The position numbers and the translations under genes were made by a program. A stretch of 64,000 bases of DNA from Flavobacteriaceae bacterium (GTDB lineage Bacteria > Bacteroidota > Bacteroidia > Flavobacteriales > Flavobacteriaceae), in the NCBI GenBank assembly GCA_013001285.1, contig JABDMU010000076.1, positions 19,253-83,252 on the forward strand, in the 5' to 3' direction. This document shows positions 9,696 to 20,796 of this stretch, piece after piece. The notes under the pieces are model-generated. The model made no database searches. It worked only from the letters and a program-made list of their open reading frames with translations, and had not been told where the DNA came from. Each line of letters begins with the position of its first letter. Within the stretch, counting starts at the first letter, position 1.

Positions 9696-11092
9696 CTATG
9701 CAATGCACGATCGTCAGTAGCAGCAAGAGCGGCTTCTTTTATAGCTTCCGTAAAAGTTGGATGTGCATGCGACATACGTGAGATATCTTCGGCAGAAGCT
9801 CTATATTCCATGGCAACTACAGCTTCGGCAATCATATCTGCCGCCCGAGCACCTATCATATGAACACCCAAGATCTCATCTGTTTTAGAATCTGCTAAGA
9901 TTTTTACAAATCCGTCAATATCCATACTAGCTCGGCTTCTTCCCAAAGCACGCATTGGAAACTGCCCTGTTTTATAATCAACTCCAGATTCTTTAAGTTC
10001 CTCTTCCGTTTTTCCTACGGAAGCCACTTCTGGCCATGTATACACAACGCCAGGTATTAAATTATAATCGATATGCGGTTTCTGACCAGCAATAATTTCT
10101 GCAACTAAAACACCTTCTTCGGAAGCTTTATGCGCTAACATCGCGCCTTTCACCACATCGCCTACAGCATAAATATTAGATGCTGAAGTTTGCAATTTCT
10201 CATTGACTTCAATACGTCCTCTGTCGTCTAATTTCACACCAGCGGCTTCGGCGTTTAATCCTTCGGTATATGGAGATCTTCCTACTGAAACCAAACAATA
10301 ATCGCCTTTAAAAGTTACTTCTTCGCCTTTTTTATTATCGGCTTTCACGATAACTTCATCACCTTTTCTTTCAACTGCTTTCACCTTATGCGAAACGTTC
10401 ATTGAGAATTTAGCCTTTTTAAAGACTTTGTTCAATTCCTTGGAAAGGCTAGCATCCATGGTTGGAATAATCCGATCCATGTATTCTACAACAGTAACTT
10501 CAGAACCTAATCGTCTATAAACTTGGCCAAGTTCAAGACCTATTACGCCACCTCCAATAACGATAAGATGCTTCGGAATTTCCTTTAATTTCAATGCTTC
10601 GGTCGACGTAATTATACGTTCTTTATCTAATTTAATAAATGGTAAATTAGATGGCTTACTTCCAGTAGCTATGATGGTTTTTTCGGCTTCTATTTCTGTA
10701 GATTCACTTCCCTTAATCATAATATGAGTGGCGTCTTTAAAACTTCCAAGGCCTTCATAGACATCGATTTTATTTTTCTTCATAAGAAAATCAATACCCG
10801 AGGTCGTTTGGTCTACAACCGACTGTTTTCTTGCGATCATTTGTTCGATGTTCACTTTGATGTCTCCTGGGATATCAATACCATGTTCTTCAAAATGTTT
10901 TACAGCATCTTCATAATGATGGGATGAATCTAAAAGGGCTTTACTTGGAATACAGCCTACATTCAAACAGGTGCCACCAAGGGTTGCATATTTCTCTATA
11001 ATGGCAGTTTTCATGCCTAACTGAGCACAGCGAATGGCTGCAACATATCCTCCAGGGCCTGAGCCAATAACTGCTACGTCGTATGAATTCAT
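9692..11092 (-). CDS. lpdA: Dihydrolipoyl dehydrogenase (E3)
   Basis: 466 residues. The FAD-binding motif GSGPGGYVAA is at the N-terminus, and the redox-active disulfide motif GGTCLNVGCIPSK gives Cys42 and Cys47. A second Rossmann motif, GGGVIGLELGQVYRRLG, is near residue 180, and AVGDVV near 310. The C-terminal motif HAHPTFTEAIKEA carries the His-Glu pair that activates the partner subunit's disulfide. It reoxidises dihydrolipoamide in the pyruvate, 2-oxoglutarate or branched-chain dehydrogenase complexes or the glycine cleavage system. The gene stands alone with its own strong promoter, so it may serve several complexes. Confidence 0.96.
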   Translation of the reverse strand: MNSYDVAVIGSGPGGYVAAIRCAQLGMKTAIIEKYATLGGTCLNVGCIPSKALLDSSHHYEDAVKHFEEHGIDIPGDIKVNIEQMIARKQSVVDQTTSGIDFLMKKNKIDVYEGLGSFKDATHIMIKGSESTEIEAEKTIIATGSKPSNLPFIKLDKERIITSTEALKLKEIPKHLIVIGGGVIGLELGQVYRRLGSEVTVVEYMDRIIPTMDASLSKELNKVFKKAKFSMNVSHKVKAVERKGDEVIVKADNKKGEEVTFKGDYCLVSVGRSPYTEGLNAEAAGVKLDDRGRIEVNEKLQTSASNIYAVGDVVKGAMLAHKASEEGVLVAEIIAGQKPHIDYNLIPGVVYTWPEVASVGKTEEELKESGVDYKTGQFPMRALGRSRASMDIDGFVKILADSKTDEILGVHMIGARAADMIAEAVVAMEYRASAEDISRMSHAHPTFTEAIKEAALAATDDRALHS

Positions 11093-11125
11093 GAAATAAT
11101 TGTTTATCGATTTTTAAAACGAATA

Positions 11126-11156
11126 CAAAAGTACGACTAATTCTAGATTAAGCCAA
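11126..11156 (-). promoter_or_regulatory. lpdA promoter, full Bacteroidota consensus
   Basis: The minus strand reads TTG (11156-11154), then 20 bp, then TACTTTTG (11133-11126). Both elements and the spacing match TTG-N19/20-TAnnTTTG. Transcription would start near 11119, about 27 nt before the ATG. Confidence 0.75.
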
Positions 11157-11240
11157 TAAATTTTCGGCTATAGGATGGTAAATAAAAAGTAAGATTAAAA
11201 TAGCTGAATGAATCTTGAAAAAAATAATATTATCTGAAAC

Positions 11241-11750
11241 TTAATACAGTGCAACCTTAGTTTCTTTAAGTCCTTTGGACATAAGAAAATCCTTGACTTC
11301 AAGAGCTTCGTCTCCACCCTTTTCAGCATGGTGTAGTAACGTAAATCCGTGCGGCCCTCTTGCATGCAAAAGCGCTGGTGAGAATTCAAGCATTGGTTTT
11401 AAGATGTCCATTTTTCCAAAGAGTGCAGCCGTAAAGATATTAGCCTGTGCACCATTCTCTAAAAAATAAAGCGCCAATTCTTTATAGCCAACATGACTTG
11501 CGGCACCAAGGCCAGTTTCAAAATCTCCAAATTTCCAGTCATGGGCTGCATTGATTAAATTTGGATGTTCAGCATGCAATTCTTTGACCACATCCATTTT
11601 AGAATGGGAAGCGCCTACAAATTTTTGAACTAAAGCCTTATCTAATTGAGGGTCTTCCTGAAATTCATTTTTAGGAATTGCGAAAAACGGTACCGTTGGA
11701 ATGAGCATCGCTCCTATACCAACTGATTTTATAAATTGATTACGGTTCAT
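11241..11750 (-). CDS. Secreted ankyrin-repeat protein
   Basis: 169 residues. The N-terminus MNRNQFIKSVGIGAMLIPTV has a charged start and a hydrophobic core, as in an export signal. From about residue 40 there are ankyrin-like helix pairs: AELHAEHPNLINAAHDWKFG, ASHVGYKELALYFLENGAQ, AALFGKMDILKPMLEF and GFTLLHHAEKGG. The pattern of a gene whose repeats count down positions in a list of small proteins is typical of binding proteins; no enzyme motif is seen. Its partner is unknown. It stands 66 bp after the CPBP gene on the same strand and may belong to that transcript. Confidence 0.75.
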   Translation of the reverse strand: MNRNQFIKSVGIGAMLIPTVPFFAIPKNEFQEDPQLDKALVQKFVGASHSKMDVVKELHAEHPNLINAAHDWKFGDFETGLGAASHVGYKELALYFLENGAQANIFTAALFGKMDILKPMLEFSPALLHARGPHGFTLLHHAEKGGDEALEVKDFLMSKGLKETKVALY

Positions 11751-11816
11751 AATGTTAGTTTTGAAAAAGGTAATAAATTAATACAGATTGCGATTCTAGT
11801 TTAACAAAGCCTTATG

Positions 11817-12452
11817 TTAAAAATCGGAAGCTGGAAAGCCTAGCATATTCCCCATTCCAACTGTAAATAACCAAGAGCCATAAATAGCATGTTCAATGGA
11901 AACGAGTAAAGTAGATCTAGTTTTAAAAAAGGTTAAACCGAAAAGTAGTCCGCCAATGAATGTAATGACCATGACCAAGGCATTTCGAAAAAACAAATGG
12001 GCTAAGGAAAACACGATGGCATTAACAAAAATGAGCAGCCGCCGATCTTTGAACAATGATTCATAACGTTGAAAGAAAAAGGTTCTGAAGATAAGTTCTT
12101 GAGGATAAACCGAAAAAACACTGTAAACAAACAGGATTAAAATCCACAATTTGAAGTTATTCAACAACACTTCAAAAAGCAGGTCCTTTTGGGTGAAAAA
12201 CACGAACGGAATAGTGACCATTATAATGGCAAAAAGGGTTAAAGAAGTACGCTTCCAAAAGGCCGACCAATTAAGGGTTTTGCTGATTTTGAATGTGTTA
12301 TTTTGAACGCGAAGCAAGATGTAAATCACGTAGATAAATCCGAGCACTCCTAAAATTAATTTGATCCATATTGACGTATCAAGCACCAAACTTATTGGGA
12401 TAAGTATGTATAGTATAAAAAGTTCGGCTACTTTATAAGAAACAGAATTCAC
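11817..12452 (-). CDS. CPBP/Abi-family intramembrane protease-like protein
   Basis: 211 residues, mostly hydrophobic, with about six to seven predicted membrane helices. The family's motif 1, normally EExxxR, is PQELIFR here, so the first glutamate is glutamine. Motif 2 appears as FSLAHLFF (F-x3-H) and a later histidine is in HAIYGSW. Members with intact EExxxR cut prenylated or signal-type substrates within the membrane. With Q for E the activity is uncertain, although close relatives with the same change may exist. It lies 3 bp after the Lrp regulator gene on the same strand and is surely co-transcribed. Confidence 0.72.
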   Translation of the reverse strand: MNSVSYKVAELFILYILIPISLVLDTSIWIKLILGVLGFIYVIYILLRVQNNTFKISKTLNWSAFWKRTSLTLFAIIMVTIPFVFFTQKDLLFEVLLNNFKLWILILFVYSVFSVYPQELIFRTFFFQRYESLFKDRRLLIFVNAIVFSLAHLFFRNALVMVITFIGGLLFGLTFFKTRSTLLVSIEHAIYGSWLFTVGMGNMLGFPASDF

Positions 12453-12455
12453 CGG

Positions 12456-12914
12456 TTAGAATTTAATTTGTGATGATTGCTTTACTTCACTTATCATAAA
12501 CGTACTGTGGGTGCTTCCGATGTGATCAATAGTCGTCAATTTTTTAACCATAAAATCACGATAAGCCGCCATATCTTTTACTAGTATTTTCAGTATATAA
12601 TCATAGTCGCCACTAATATGATAACATTCAAGCACCTCATCCAATTTACACACTTCTTTTTCAAACTTTACCACAAAGTCTTTGGCATGTTTCTCAAGTT
12701 TAATATGGCAGAATGCAACAAAACCCTTGTCAATTTTGTCCTTATCGATTACAGCCACATATTTTTGAATGATCTGCTCCTTTTCAAGCTTTTTTACCCG
12801 CTCATAAATGGCAGTAACCGAAAGCCCTAATGCGTTAGATAATTCCTTATTGGTCTGCTTGCAGTCCTCCTGAAGGCGCATTATGATGTTCTTATCTGTG
12901 CTGTCTAAATTCAT
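12456..12914 (-). CDS. Lrp/AsnC-family transcriptional regulator
   Basis: 152 residues. An N-terminal helix-turn-helix occupies about residues 5-60 (LDSTDKNIIMRLQED, then LSNALGLSVTAIYERVKKLE), followed by an RAM/AsnC ligand-binding domain (HISGDYDYILKILVKDM, residues about 100-115). Such proteins form octamers that sense amino acids. The gene is divergent from the methionine gamma-lyase-type enzyme across a very AT-rich 165-bp region, so that enzyme is the natural target, with a sulfur-containing or branched amino acid as possible effector. That link is inference from position. Confidence 0.9.
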   Translation of the reverse strand: MNLDSTDKNIIMRLQEDCKQTNKELSNALGLSVTAIYERVKKLEKEQIIQKYVAVIDKDKIDKGFVAFCHIKLEKHAKDFVVKFEKEVCKLDEVLECYHISGDYDYILKILVKDMAAYRDFMVKKLTTIDHIGSTHSTFMISEVKQSSQIKF

Positions 12915-13079
12915 CGTTTGGAATATTTTTCTAATTCTATATAAAATTCATCTAATTTTAAGAATATCAATCTATATTATAGTTATAATATAATTTTATT
13001 TTCTAAATATAATAAATATCATTGTTTTTAAATCCAAAATAACAGACTTTTACGGTAATAAACCAAAACAACACTAATA

Positions 13080-14303
13080 ATGGCGTATAAACCTGCAAAT
13101 AAGATTCAAGATCTTCAATATTTCGGTGAATTTGGAGGGGTTAATCCTTCGGTTTCAGATTCTTCAACCTATACCTTTCTTTCGGCGAAAACCATGTTTG
13201 ACACCTTTGAAGGCAATGCCGATGGCTGTTATTTATATTCTAGGCACAGCTCGCCAAGCAATTTATACCTTGGTGAAGCTCTGGCAGCTATGGAAGGCAC
13301 AGAAACAGCAAATGTTGCAGCATCCGGAATGGGCGCTATCACGCCTGTTATTCTTCAAATATGTCAAGCAGGCGATCATATTGTAAGCAGCCGTACGATA
13401 TATGGCGGCACCTATGCTTTTTTAAAGAATTTTAGTCCAAAGTTGGGCATCGACACCAGCTTTGTTGACATCACTAATCTAGAAAAAGTTGAAGCTGCTA
13501 TAACTTCAACTACAAAAATCCTCTATTGTGAATCGGTGAGCAATCCCTTATTAGAAGTTGCAGATATCAGTGGTTTGGCAGCTATAGCTAAAAAACACAA
13601 GATAAAATTGGTGGTTGATAATACCTTTTCACCACTCTCAATTTCTCCAGCCAAACTCGGAGCGGATATTGTGATCCATAGCCTAACCAAATTCATTAAT
13701 GGCAGTAGCGATACCGTTGGTGGTGTTGTTTGTGGGTCTCAAGAATTCATCAATGCATTGCGAAATGTAAATGATGGGGCTTCCATGCTATTGGGTTCTA
13801 CTATGGATAGTTTCAGAGCGGCTTCGATCCTTAAGAATTTAAGGACGCTACACATTCGAATGAAGCAACACAGTACGAACGCACATTATCTCGCTGAAAA
13901 ATTTCAACAGGATGGATTGAAAACGGTTTATCCGGGTCTTAAATCTCATCCGTCGCATGAGCTTTTTAAAAAGATGATGAATGAAGAATATGGCTTTGGT
14001 GGCATGCTGACCATAGATGTTGGCTCCATAGATAAGGCTAATGCACTAATGGAAATGATGCAAGAGAAAAACTTGGGTTACCTGGCTGTGAGTCTCGGAT
14101 TTTACAAGACATTGTTTAGTGCACCAGGGACTTCCACATCTTCCGAAATACCTGAAGATGAGCAACTAGAAATGGGGTTGAGCGATGGTTTGATCCGCTT
14201 TTCAATTGGGCTTGATAACGATATTGAAAGAACGTACCGAACGATGCGCCAATGTATGACCTCACTACATATTTTAAAGTCTAAAAAAGCTCTAGCCTAT
14301 TAA
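13080..14303 (+). CDS. Cys/Met metabolism PLP-dependent enzyme (methionine gamma-lyase-type)
   Basis: 407 residues. PLP fold type I: the phosphate-binding segment AASGMGAITPV lies near residues 80-90, DNTFSP is near 180, and the Schiff-base lysine (about 204) is in HSLTKFINGSSDTVGG. The N-terminal SRHSSPSNLYLGEALAAMEG replaces the common SR..NPT of this family. Candidates are methionine gamma-lyase (methionine to methanethiol, 2-oxobutyrate and ammonia) or a related beta/gamma-lyase. The divergent Lrp gene suggests amino-acid control. It overlaps the convergent YdjM-like gene by 4 bp. A second family member, at 62952-64000, is clearly different in sequence. Confidence 0.82.
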   Translation: MAYKPANKIQDLQYFGEFGGVNPSVSDSSTYTFLSAKTMFDTFEGNADGCYLYSRHSSPSNLYLGEALAAMEGTETANVAASGMGAITPVILQICQAGDHIVSSRTIYGGTYAFLKNFSPKLGIDTSFVDITNLEKVEAAITSTTKILYCESVSNPLLEVADISGLAAIAKKHKIKLVVDNTFSPLSISPAKLGADIVIHSLTKFINGSSDTVGGVVCGSQEFINALRNVNDGASMLLGSTMDSFRAASILKNLRTLHIRMKQHSTNAHYLAEKFQQDGLKTVYPGLKSHPSHELFKKMMNEEYGFGGMLTIDVGSIDKANALMEMMQEKNLGYLAVSLGFYKTLFSAPGTSTSSEIPEDEQLEMGLSDGLIRFSIGLDNDIERTYRTMRQCMTSLHILKSKKALAY

Positions 14304-15319
14304 TTACCCTTAATGCGATTCCAGAAGTATGATAAGTTTTCACTGGATGGTGGTTTGCCAAAAAAGGGTAAGGCTACCCACCTATCGCCTTCTTTCTTTA
14401 TGGTAAAACTAAATACGGCGTTACTTGGGTCATCCTCATCAAAGGATGGATATCTCAGGTCGTTATATCTAAAAACACCCTCTTCTTGAGGCACAAAATT
14501 GTAATAATTGTTACTGAACCAGGCTAGGGTTTTGATATCAGCATTATCAGCTGGGATCAGGTTGTGATTCTTCGGTATTTCATTCCAAATTTTTACCTGG
14601 TTCGACTTGTCTAACAACGAGTAAAATCCGACATGGTAACTCTTTTCAGATTCGGCGATGCCATACCAAAGCACATTGTTTAAAATGGTGGGTTGGGTTT
14701 GAAATCGTGTGTAAACAAGGTCGTTCTGCTCTAAGGATTTTTTATAGATATAGTTGATATAAACTTTATTTATCATGGTAAAAAGCAAATAGCTACAACT
14801 AATGATAAGTCCTAATCTCAGCCAAAAACGCCGTCGCGGCTTATACCTTTTATAAAACATTAAGACGATCAGACATAATAAGAATGGGACTGTGTATGCA
14901 GGATCGGCAACTGAAATATTATTTAAGGCTACTCTATAGTTGGAAAATGGTGAAAAAAGTTGTGTACCATAAGGCGTAAAACTATCTAATATTGGATGTG
15001 TGAATAGAGACAAAAAGAACAACCAAATCCAATCTTTTCTTGTTGTACTTCCAGTACGATTTCCGGTATTATACAACCAGTAAACGAGCCAACCAAACAC
15101 GAAGGCGCCAATTATTGAAAATAAAATAGAATGCATAAACCCCCTATGGAAGGCCATAATTGAGATTTCATTATCATTGATCCATCGACCCACAAAAACA
15201 TCTAAATCGGGAATAGTCCCGCCAATAGCTCCAAACAATAAGGCTTTATTGCCTATTTTCTTTCCTAAGGCTACTTCTCCGCAGGCTGCTCCTAAAACAA
15301 TTTGAGTTAATGAATCCAT
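14300..15319 (-). CDS. YdjM/DUF457-type membrane-bound metal-dependent hydrolase
   Basis: 339 residues. The N-terminus MDSLTQIVLGAACGEVALG and the following GAIGGTIPDLDVF are the signature of the YdjM family (DUF457). HRGFMHSILFS near residue 75 and THPILDSFTPYGTQLF near 115 provide the conserved histidines and aspartates thought to bind metal. About five membrane helices lie in the first 200 residues, and a soluble domain of about 130 residues follows. The substrate is unknown; relatives have been tied to envelope stress in other phyla. The start is well set because the family motif begins at the first Met. Confidence 0.8.
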   Translation of the reverse strand: MDSLTQIVLGAACGEVALGKKIGNKALLFGAIGGTIPDLDVFVGRWINDNEISIMAFHRGFMHSILFSIIGAFVFGWLVYWLYNTGNRTGSTTRKDWIWLFFLSLFTHPILDSFTPYGTQLFSPFSNYRVALNNISVADPAYTVPFLLCLIVLMFYKRYKPRRRFWLRLGLIISCSYLLFTMINKVYINYIYKKSLEQNDLVYTRFQTQPTILNNVLWYGIAESEKSYHVGFYSLLDKSNQVKIWNEIPKNHNLIPADNADIKTLAWFSNNYYNFVPQEEGVFRYNDLRYPSFDEDDPSNAVFSFTIKKEGDRWVALPFFGKPPSSENLSYFWNRIKGN

Positions 15320-15408
15320 ATTTTATACTCAAATGTACAAACATTAATAAAATAAAAAACAGGCGATAAAATATACTTATGGCCTGTTAAAACTATTCCG
15401 ATATTGAT

Positions 15409-15876
15409 CTAGTCTTGATCGGAATCAAATTTAGAGCGAAGCTCCTTTTGATAATTAAGTTCATTTGTAAGTTTTAGGGTATTCTTCCTTAAAACTTTTC
15501 TCAGTCGGATCAAATCTTCTAGATGATTTAACGAATCTGATAATCGAAAGTTCGATTCCATTTTAAAGATATAGACTAAAGTGCTTAAATTCTGCTCTAA
15601 TTTTTTATTCAATAAATTAATCTTTCTATCTATTTCCAAAAGGTCTGAATTCGGTTCATCTTCAAATTCATCTCCTTGAGGTCCCTTAAAAAGGTTGTCC
15701 TTTATTAACAAGGGATAGGCATCAGTTAAAAATGATATTTTATTCCAAATAATATCAAATACAGAGGCTTGATTTGAGGTCTTGCCTTTGGGGTCAAACA
15801 AAACCAAATTGGTTTCGGTAAAAAGTACAGCGATCATTGATATTAACATCAAGGATACTAAAATGAGTAGGGTCAT
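15409..15876 (-). CDS. Hypothetical protein with one membrane helix and a coiled-coil-like tail
   Basis: 155 residues if started at the ATG at 15876. That start puts a hydrophobic helix first (MTLLILVSLMLISMIAVLF), which looks natural. A longer frame back to 16005 would add 43 cysteine-rich residues and overlap the nhaC region, so it is not preferred. After the helix comes an acidic soluble part with leucine-spaced charged stretches at about 75-150 that could form a coiled coil. No family is recognised. It may be a small membrane-anchored scaffold; nothing in the neighbourhood explains it. Confidence 0.6.
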   Translation of the reverse strand: MTLLILVSLMLISMIAVLFTETNLVLFDPKGKTSNQASVFDIIWNKISFLTDAYPLLIKDNLFKGPQGDEFEDEPNSDLLEIDRKINLLNKKLEQNLSTLVYIFKMESNFRLSDSLNHLEDLIRLRKVLRKNTLKLTNELNYQKELRSKFDSDQD

Positions 15877-16065
15877 CGGACTAATTATTAAGTTAATATA
15901 AAATGAAATTATAATTAACAGTTCATTAGTATGACACCTATAGCAAGGGTTTTGGTCACATCTTTTCGATAAATGACATAAAAATTCGCCAAAACAGAAA
16001 TGCAAGGCAAAAATTTGTTCAAAAATTTAGATTATCGTAACATTACAGGACTTAAAAAAGGTGTA

Positions 16066-17565
16066 ATGCAAGACGACAAGAACATTTCAAAGATCAAAAT
16101 TGAGGATCAAAACATCATAGAAAATATTGAATTAAACATCTGGGAAGCTCTTATTCCAGTTATAGCCTTGGTTGGCATGCTAGCCTACAATATATATGTA
16201 TTTGGAGATGATGCCTTAAGCGGAAGCAACCAATTTATCCTACTCCTTGGGGCAGCTGTGGCGGCAATAGTTGGCTTTTTTAATAAAGTAAATTATAAGT
16301 TGATGCTAGAAGAGGTCGCCGAAAATGTGAGATCAACTACAGGCGCATTACTCATACTTTTAATGGTTGGAGCCCTTGCAGGAACATGGCTCATTAGTGG
16401 GATAATCCCAACAATGATCTATTACGGTTTACAAATTTTAAATCCTACAATCTTCCTGGCAGCATGTGTGATCATTTGCGCCATAATATCAGTGGCGACG
16501 GGAAGCAGTTGGACTACCTCGGCTACGGTAGGAATTGCATTGATTGGCATTGGCGAAACCTTAGGAATTTCCCTTGGCATGACGGCTGGAGCAGTGCTTT
16601 CAGGAGCTTATTTTGGTGATAAGATGTCGCCTTTAAGCGATACAACTAACCTGGCACCAGCTATGGCCGGTGGCGAGTTATTTGCCCATATTAAATATAT
16701 GGCGCTGACTACGGTGCCAACAATTACAGTTACTTTAATTGTGTTCATCATTATTGGCTTAAATATAGATACTACGGGATCTCCTGATATAACTGATAAA
16801 TTATCAGCTATAGATTCGGCGTTTAATATATCGCCTTGGTTATTTTTAGTACCATTGGCTGTTATATTAATGATTATTAAAAAAACGCCTCCTCTTGTAG
16901 CACTATTGGTAGGTACTCTTTTAGGAGGAGTGGCTGCAATTATTGCACAACCAGATATTGTTGCTGCGGTTGCAGGCTCTGAATCCTTAACTTTTCAATC
17001 GGCATATAAAGGCGTAATGAATGCAATGACCGTGGATTCAGCCGTTGCAACATCGAGTGCAGAATTGAATGACCTTTTTACGGCAGGCGGTATGTCTGGT
17101 ATGCTTGGTACCATTTGGTTAATAATATGTGCTATGGTATTTGGAGGTGTGATGGATGCCATTGGTGCTTTGTCTAGAATTAGTAATGCCTTGTTAAGTC
17201 TTGCAACGACCACCTTTGGTTTATTTGCGAGCACGGTAGCGAGTTGCCTGGCACTTAACGTGACAGCATCAGATCAATATTTGGCATTGGTGGTTCCTGG
17301 AAAAATGTTTAAAAAAGCCTATGAAGAACGAGGATTGGCTCCTGAAAATTTAAGCCGTACATTAGAAGATTCTGGAACGGTTACCTCCGTACTCGTCCCA
17401 TGGAATACATGTGGTGCTTATCAATCTGGAGTGCTTGGGGTTCCAGTAGTGGACTATTTCTTCTTTGCCATTTTTAATTGGTTAAGTCCGTTTACAACCC
17501 TATTATTTGCAGCGTTTAAAATAAAGATCAAACAACTTTCTACCAAATCATCGGTAATTGCCTAA
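16066..17565 (+). CDS. nhaC: NhaC-family Na+/H+ antiporter
   Basis: 499 residues from the chosen ATG. About ten to twelve hydrophobic helices. Family hallmarks include ATGSSWTTSATVGIALIG, GAYFGDKMSPLSDTTNLAPA and DSGTVTSVLVPWNTCGAYQS. NhaC antiporters expel sodium in exchange for protons. An in-frame ATG exists at 16000, but the first 22 residues it adds are not hydrophobic, it overlaps the neighbouring leftward frame, and the ATG at 16066 has AAAAAAGG just upstream. The gene ends at a strong shared terminator facing katG. Confidence 0.9.
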   Translation: MQDDKNISKIKIEDQNIIENIELNIWEALIPVIALVGMLAYNIYVFGDDALSGSNQFILLLGAAVAAIVGFFNKVNYKLMLEEVAENVRSTTGALLILLMVGALAGTWLISGIIPTMIYYGLQILNPTIFLAACVIICAIISVATGSSWTTSATVGIALIGIGETLGISLGMTAGAVLSGAYFGDKMSPLSDTTNLAPAMAGGELFAHIKYMALTTVPTITVTLIVFIIIGLNIDTTGSPDITDKLSAIDSAFNISPWLFLVPLAVILMIIKKTPPLVALLVGTLLGGVAAIIAQPDIVAAVAGSESLTFQSAYKGVMNAMTVDSAVATSSAELNDLFTAGGMSGMLGTIWLIICAMVFGGVMDAIGALSRISNALLSLATTTFGLFASTVASCLALNVTASDQYLALVVPGKMFKKAYEERGLAPENLSRTLEDSGTVTSVLVPWNTCGAYQSGVLGVPVVDYFFFAIFNWLSPFTTLLFAAFKIKIKQLSTKSSVIA

Positions 17566-17573
17566 ACGAAATA

Positions 17574-17604
17574 AAAAAGCCTACTCATATGAAGTAGGCT
17601 TTTT
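17574..17604. terminator. Bidirectional terminator between nhaC and katG
   Basis: Twelve-base perfect arms, AAAAAGCCTACT and AGTAGGCTTTTT, around a 7-nt loop. The A-run and T-run make it work in both directions for the two convergent genes. Confidence 0.85.
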
Positions 17605-17625
17605 CAATTTTTATTTTTATTTCCC

Positions 17626-19857
<2,232 letters not shown>

Positions 19858-20017
19858 TTATTTATAAAATTTTTAATAGGCTAAAGTTAAAAATAAGTTT
19901 GCACATTTCAGGCCCTATTTATTTTTTAATGTTATGATAAAATTGATAAAACTTATGTGTTGAAATTTCAGTAGTTCACCATCACTGCATTCAAGTTTAA
20001 ATTTAAAATCAAGTCAT

Positions 20018-20053
20018 AAAAAAAAGGTCCTCAGCGTTTCCACTGAGAACCTT
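20018..20053 (-). terminator. Terminator of the fasciclin gene
   Basis: Arms AAGGTCCTCAG and CTGAGAACCTT (one mismatch) around an 8-nt loop. The run of A on the left becomes TTTTTTT on the minus strand, fitting the leftward gene that ends at 20088. Confidence 0.8.
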
Positions 20054-20087
20054 CAACCAACTTAAATAAACCAATCAATTATATTGC

Positions 20088-20609
20088 TTATTTAGGCATA
20101 ACTACTGTGTCAATCACATGAATTACGCCATTAGATTGATCAAGATCTGTCGCTACGATCTTAGACCAATTTCCGTTTTCATCTTCTAAGTAAACTGCGC
20201 CATCTTTCATTTTGGCAGTTAGTGTTGCACCATTTACTGTTGTAATGGTTGCCATGCCGTTTCCTTTTTTGATCATGGCAATGACATCACTCGCCTTAAC
20301 GTCTCCTGCTACGACGTGATACGTTAAAATGCTTTGTAACATTTTCTTGTTCTCTGGTTTCAATAAGGTTGCAATAGTACCTTCAGGTAACTTTGCGAAA
20401 GCTGCATTTGTTGGAGCAAAAACCGTAAATGGACCCTCACTTGATAGTGTTTCAACCAAGTCTGCTGCTTTTACCGCAGTCACTAAGGTTGTAAAATCAT
20501 CAGATTCAGCTGCAGTAGCAACTATAGTTTTGTCCTGAGCTACAATGTTAACGCTAATGAGCATAATGAATCCGAATACTGCTGTTTTAAAAATTGTTTT
20601 GATTTTCAT
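20088..20609 (-). CDS. Secreted fasciclin (FAS1) domain protein
   Basis: 173 residues. A signal peptide covers residues 1-24 (MKIKTIFKTAVFGFIMLISV, ending at VAQ). One FAS1 domain fills the rest, with GPFTVFAPTNAAFAKLP and the closing motif SNGVIHVIDTVVMP, both diagnostic. FAS1 domains act in adhesion or matrix binding and are common as stand-alone secreted proteins in marine Bacteroidota. The protein has no lipobox and no type IX sorting domain, so it is likely periplasmic or released. A TATATTTG promoter box lies 47 bp before the start, and a strong terminator follows. Confidence 0.9.
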   Translation of the reverse strand: MKIKTIFKTAVFGFIMLISVNIVAQDKTIVATAAESDDFTTLVTAVKAADLVETLSSEGPFTVFAPTNAAFAKLPEGTIATLLKPENKKMLQSILTYHVVAGDVKASDVIAMIKKGNGMATITTVNGATLTAKMKDGAVYLEDENGNWSKIVATDLDQSNGVIHVIDTVVMPK

Positions 20610-20655
20610 AATAATGTGTGTTTAGTGGTAATTAATCTTTTATAATTTTGTTTAA

Positions 20656-20663
20656 CAAATATA
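20656..20663 (-). promoter_or_regulatory. -7 box (TATATTTG) of the fasciclin gene
   Basis: Exact TAnnTTTG on the minus strand, 47 bp before the ATG. A CAA (TTG on the minus strand) lies only 13 bp away, shorter than usual. On the other strand TAATTTTG at 20643-20650 could serve tpx. Confidence 0.4.
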
Positions 20664-20796
20664 CTATATCATTAAACAATATAAATTACTTTTATCATAA
20701 CTTTAACTATTAGCCTATAATTTGGATTAAAAAACAGAAAAGCCTTTTATGGAATTTTCATAATGCTTATTTTTAAGATTCTTAAAAAAATAAAAA

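Noticed and set aside
12915..13079. SAM-type riboswitch before the methionine gamma-lyase-type gene
   Set aside because: The region is almost all A and T, with no paired helices or conserved core.
15877..16005. Longer start for the hypothetical membrane protein
   Set aside because: The 43 extra residues are cysteine-rich and unlike a normal N-terminus, and would overlap the region upstream of nhaC. The ATG at 15876 starts a clean membrane helix.
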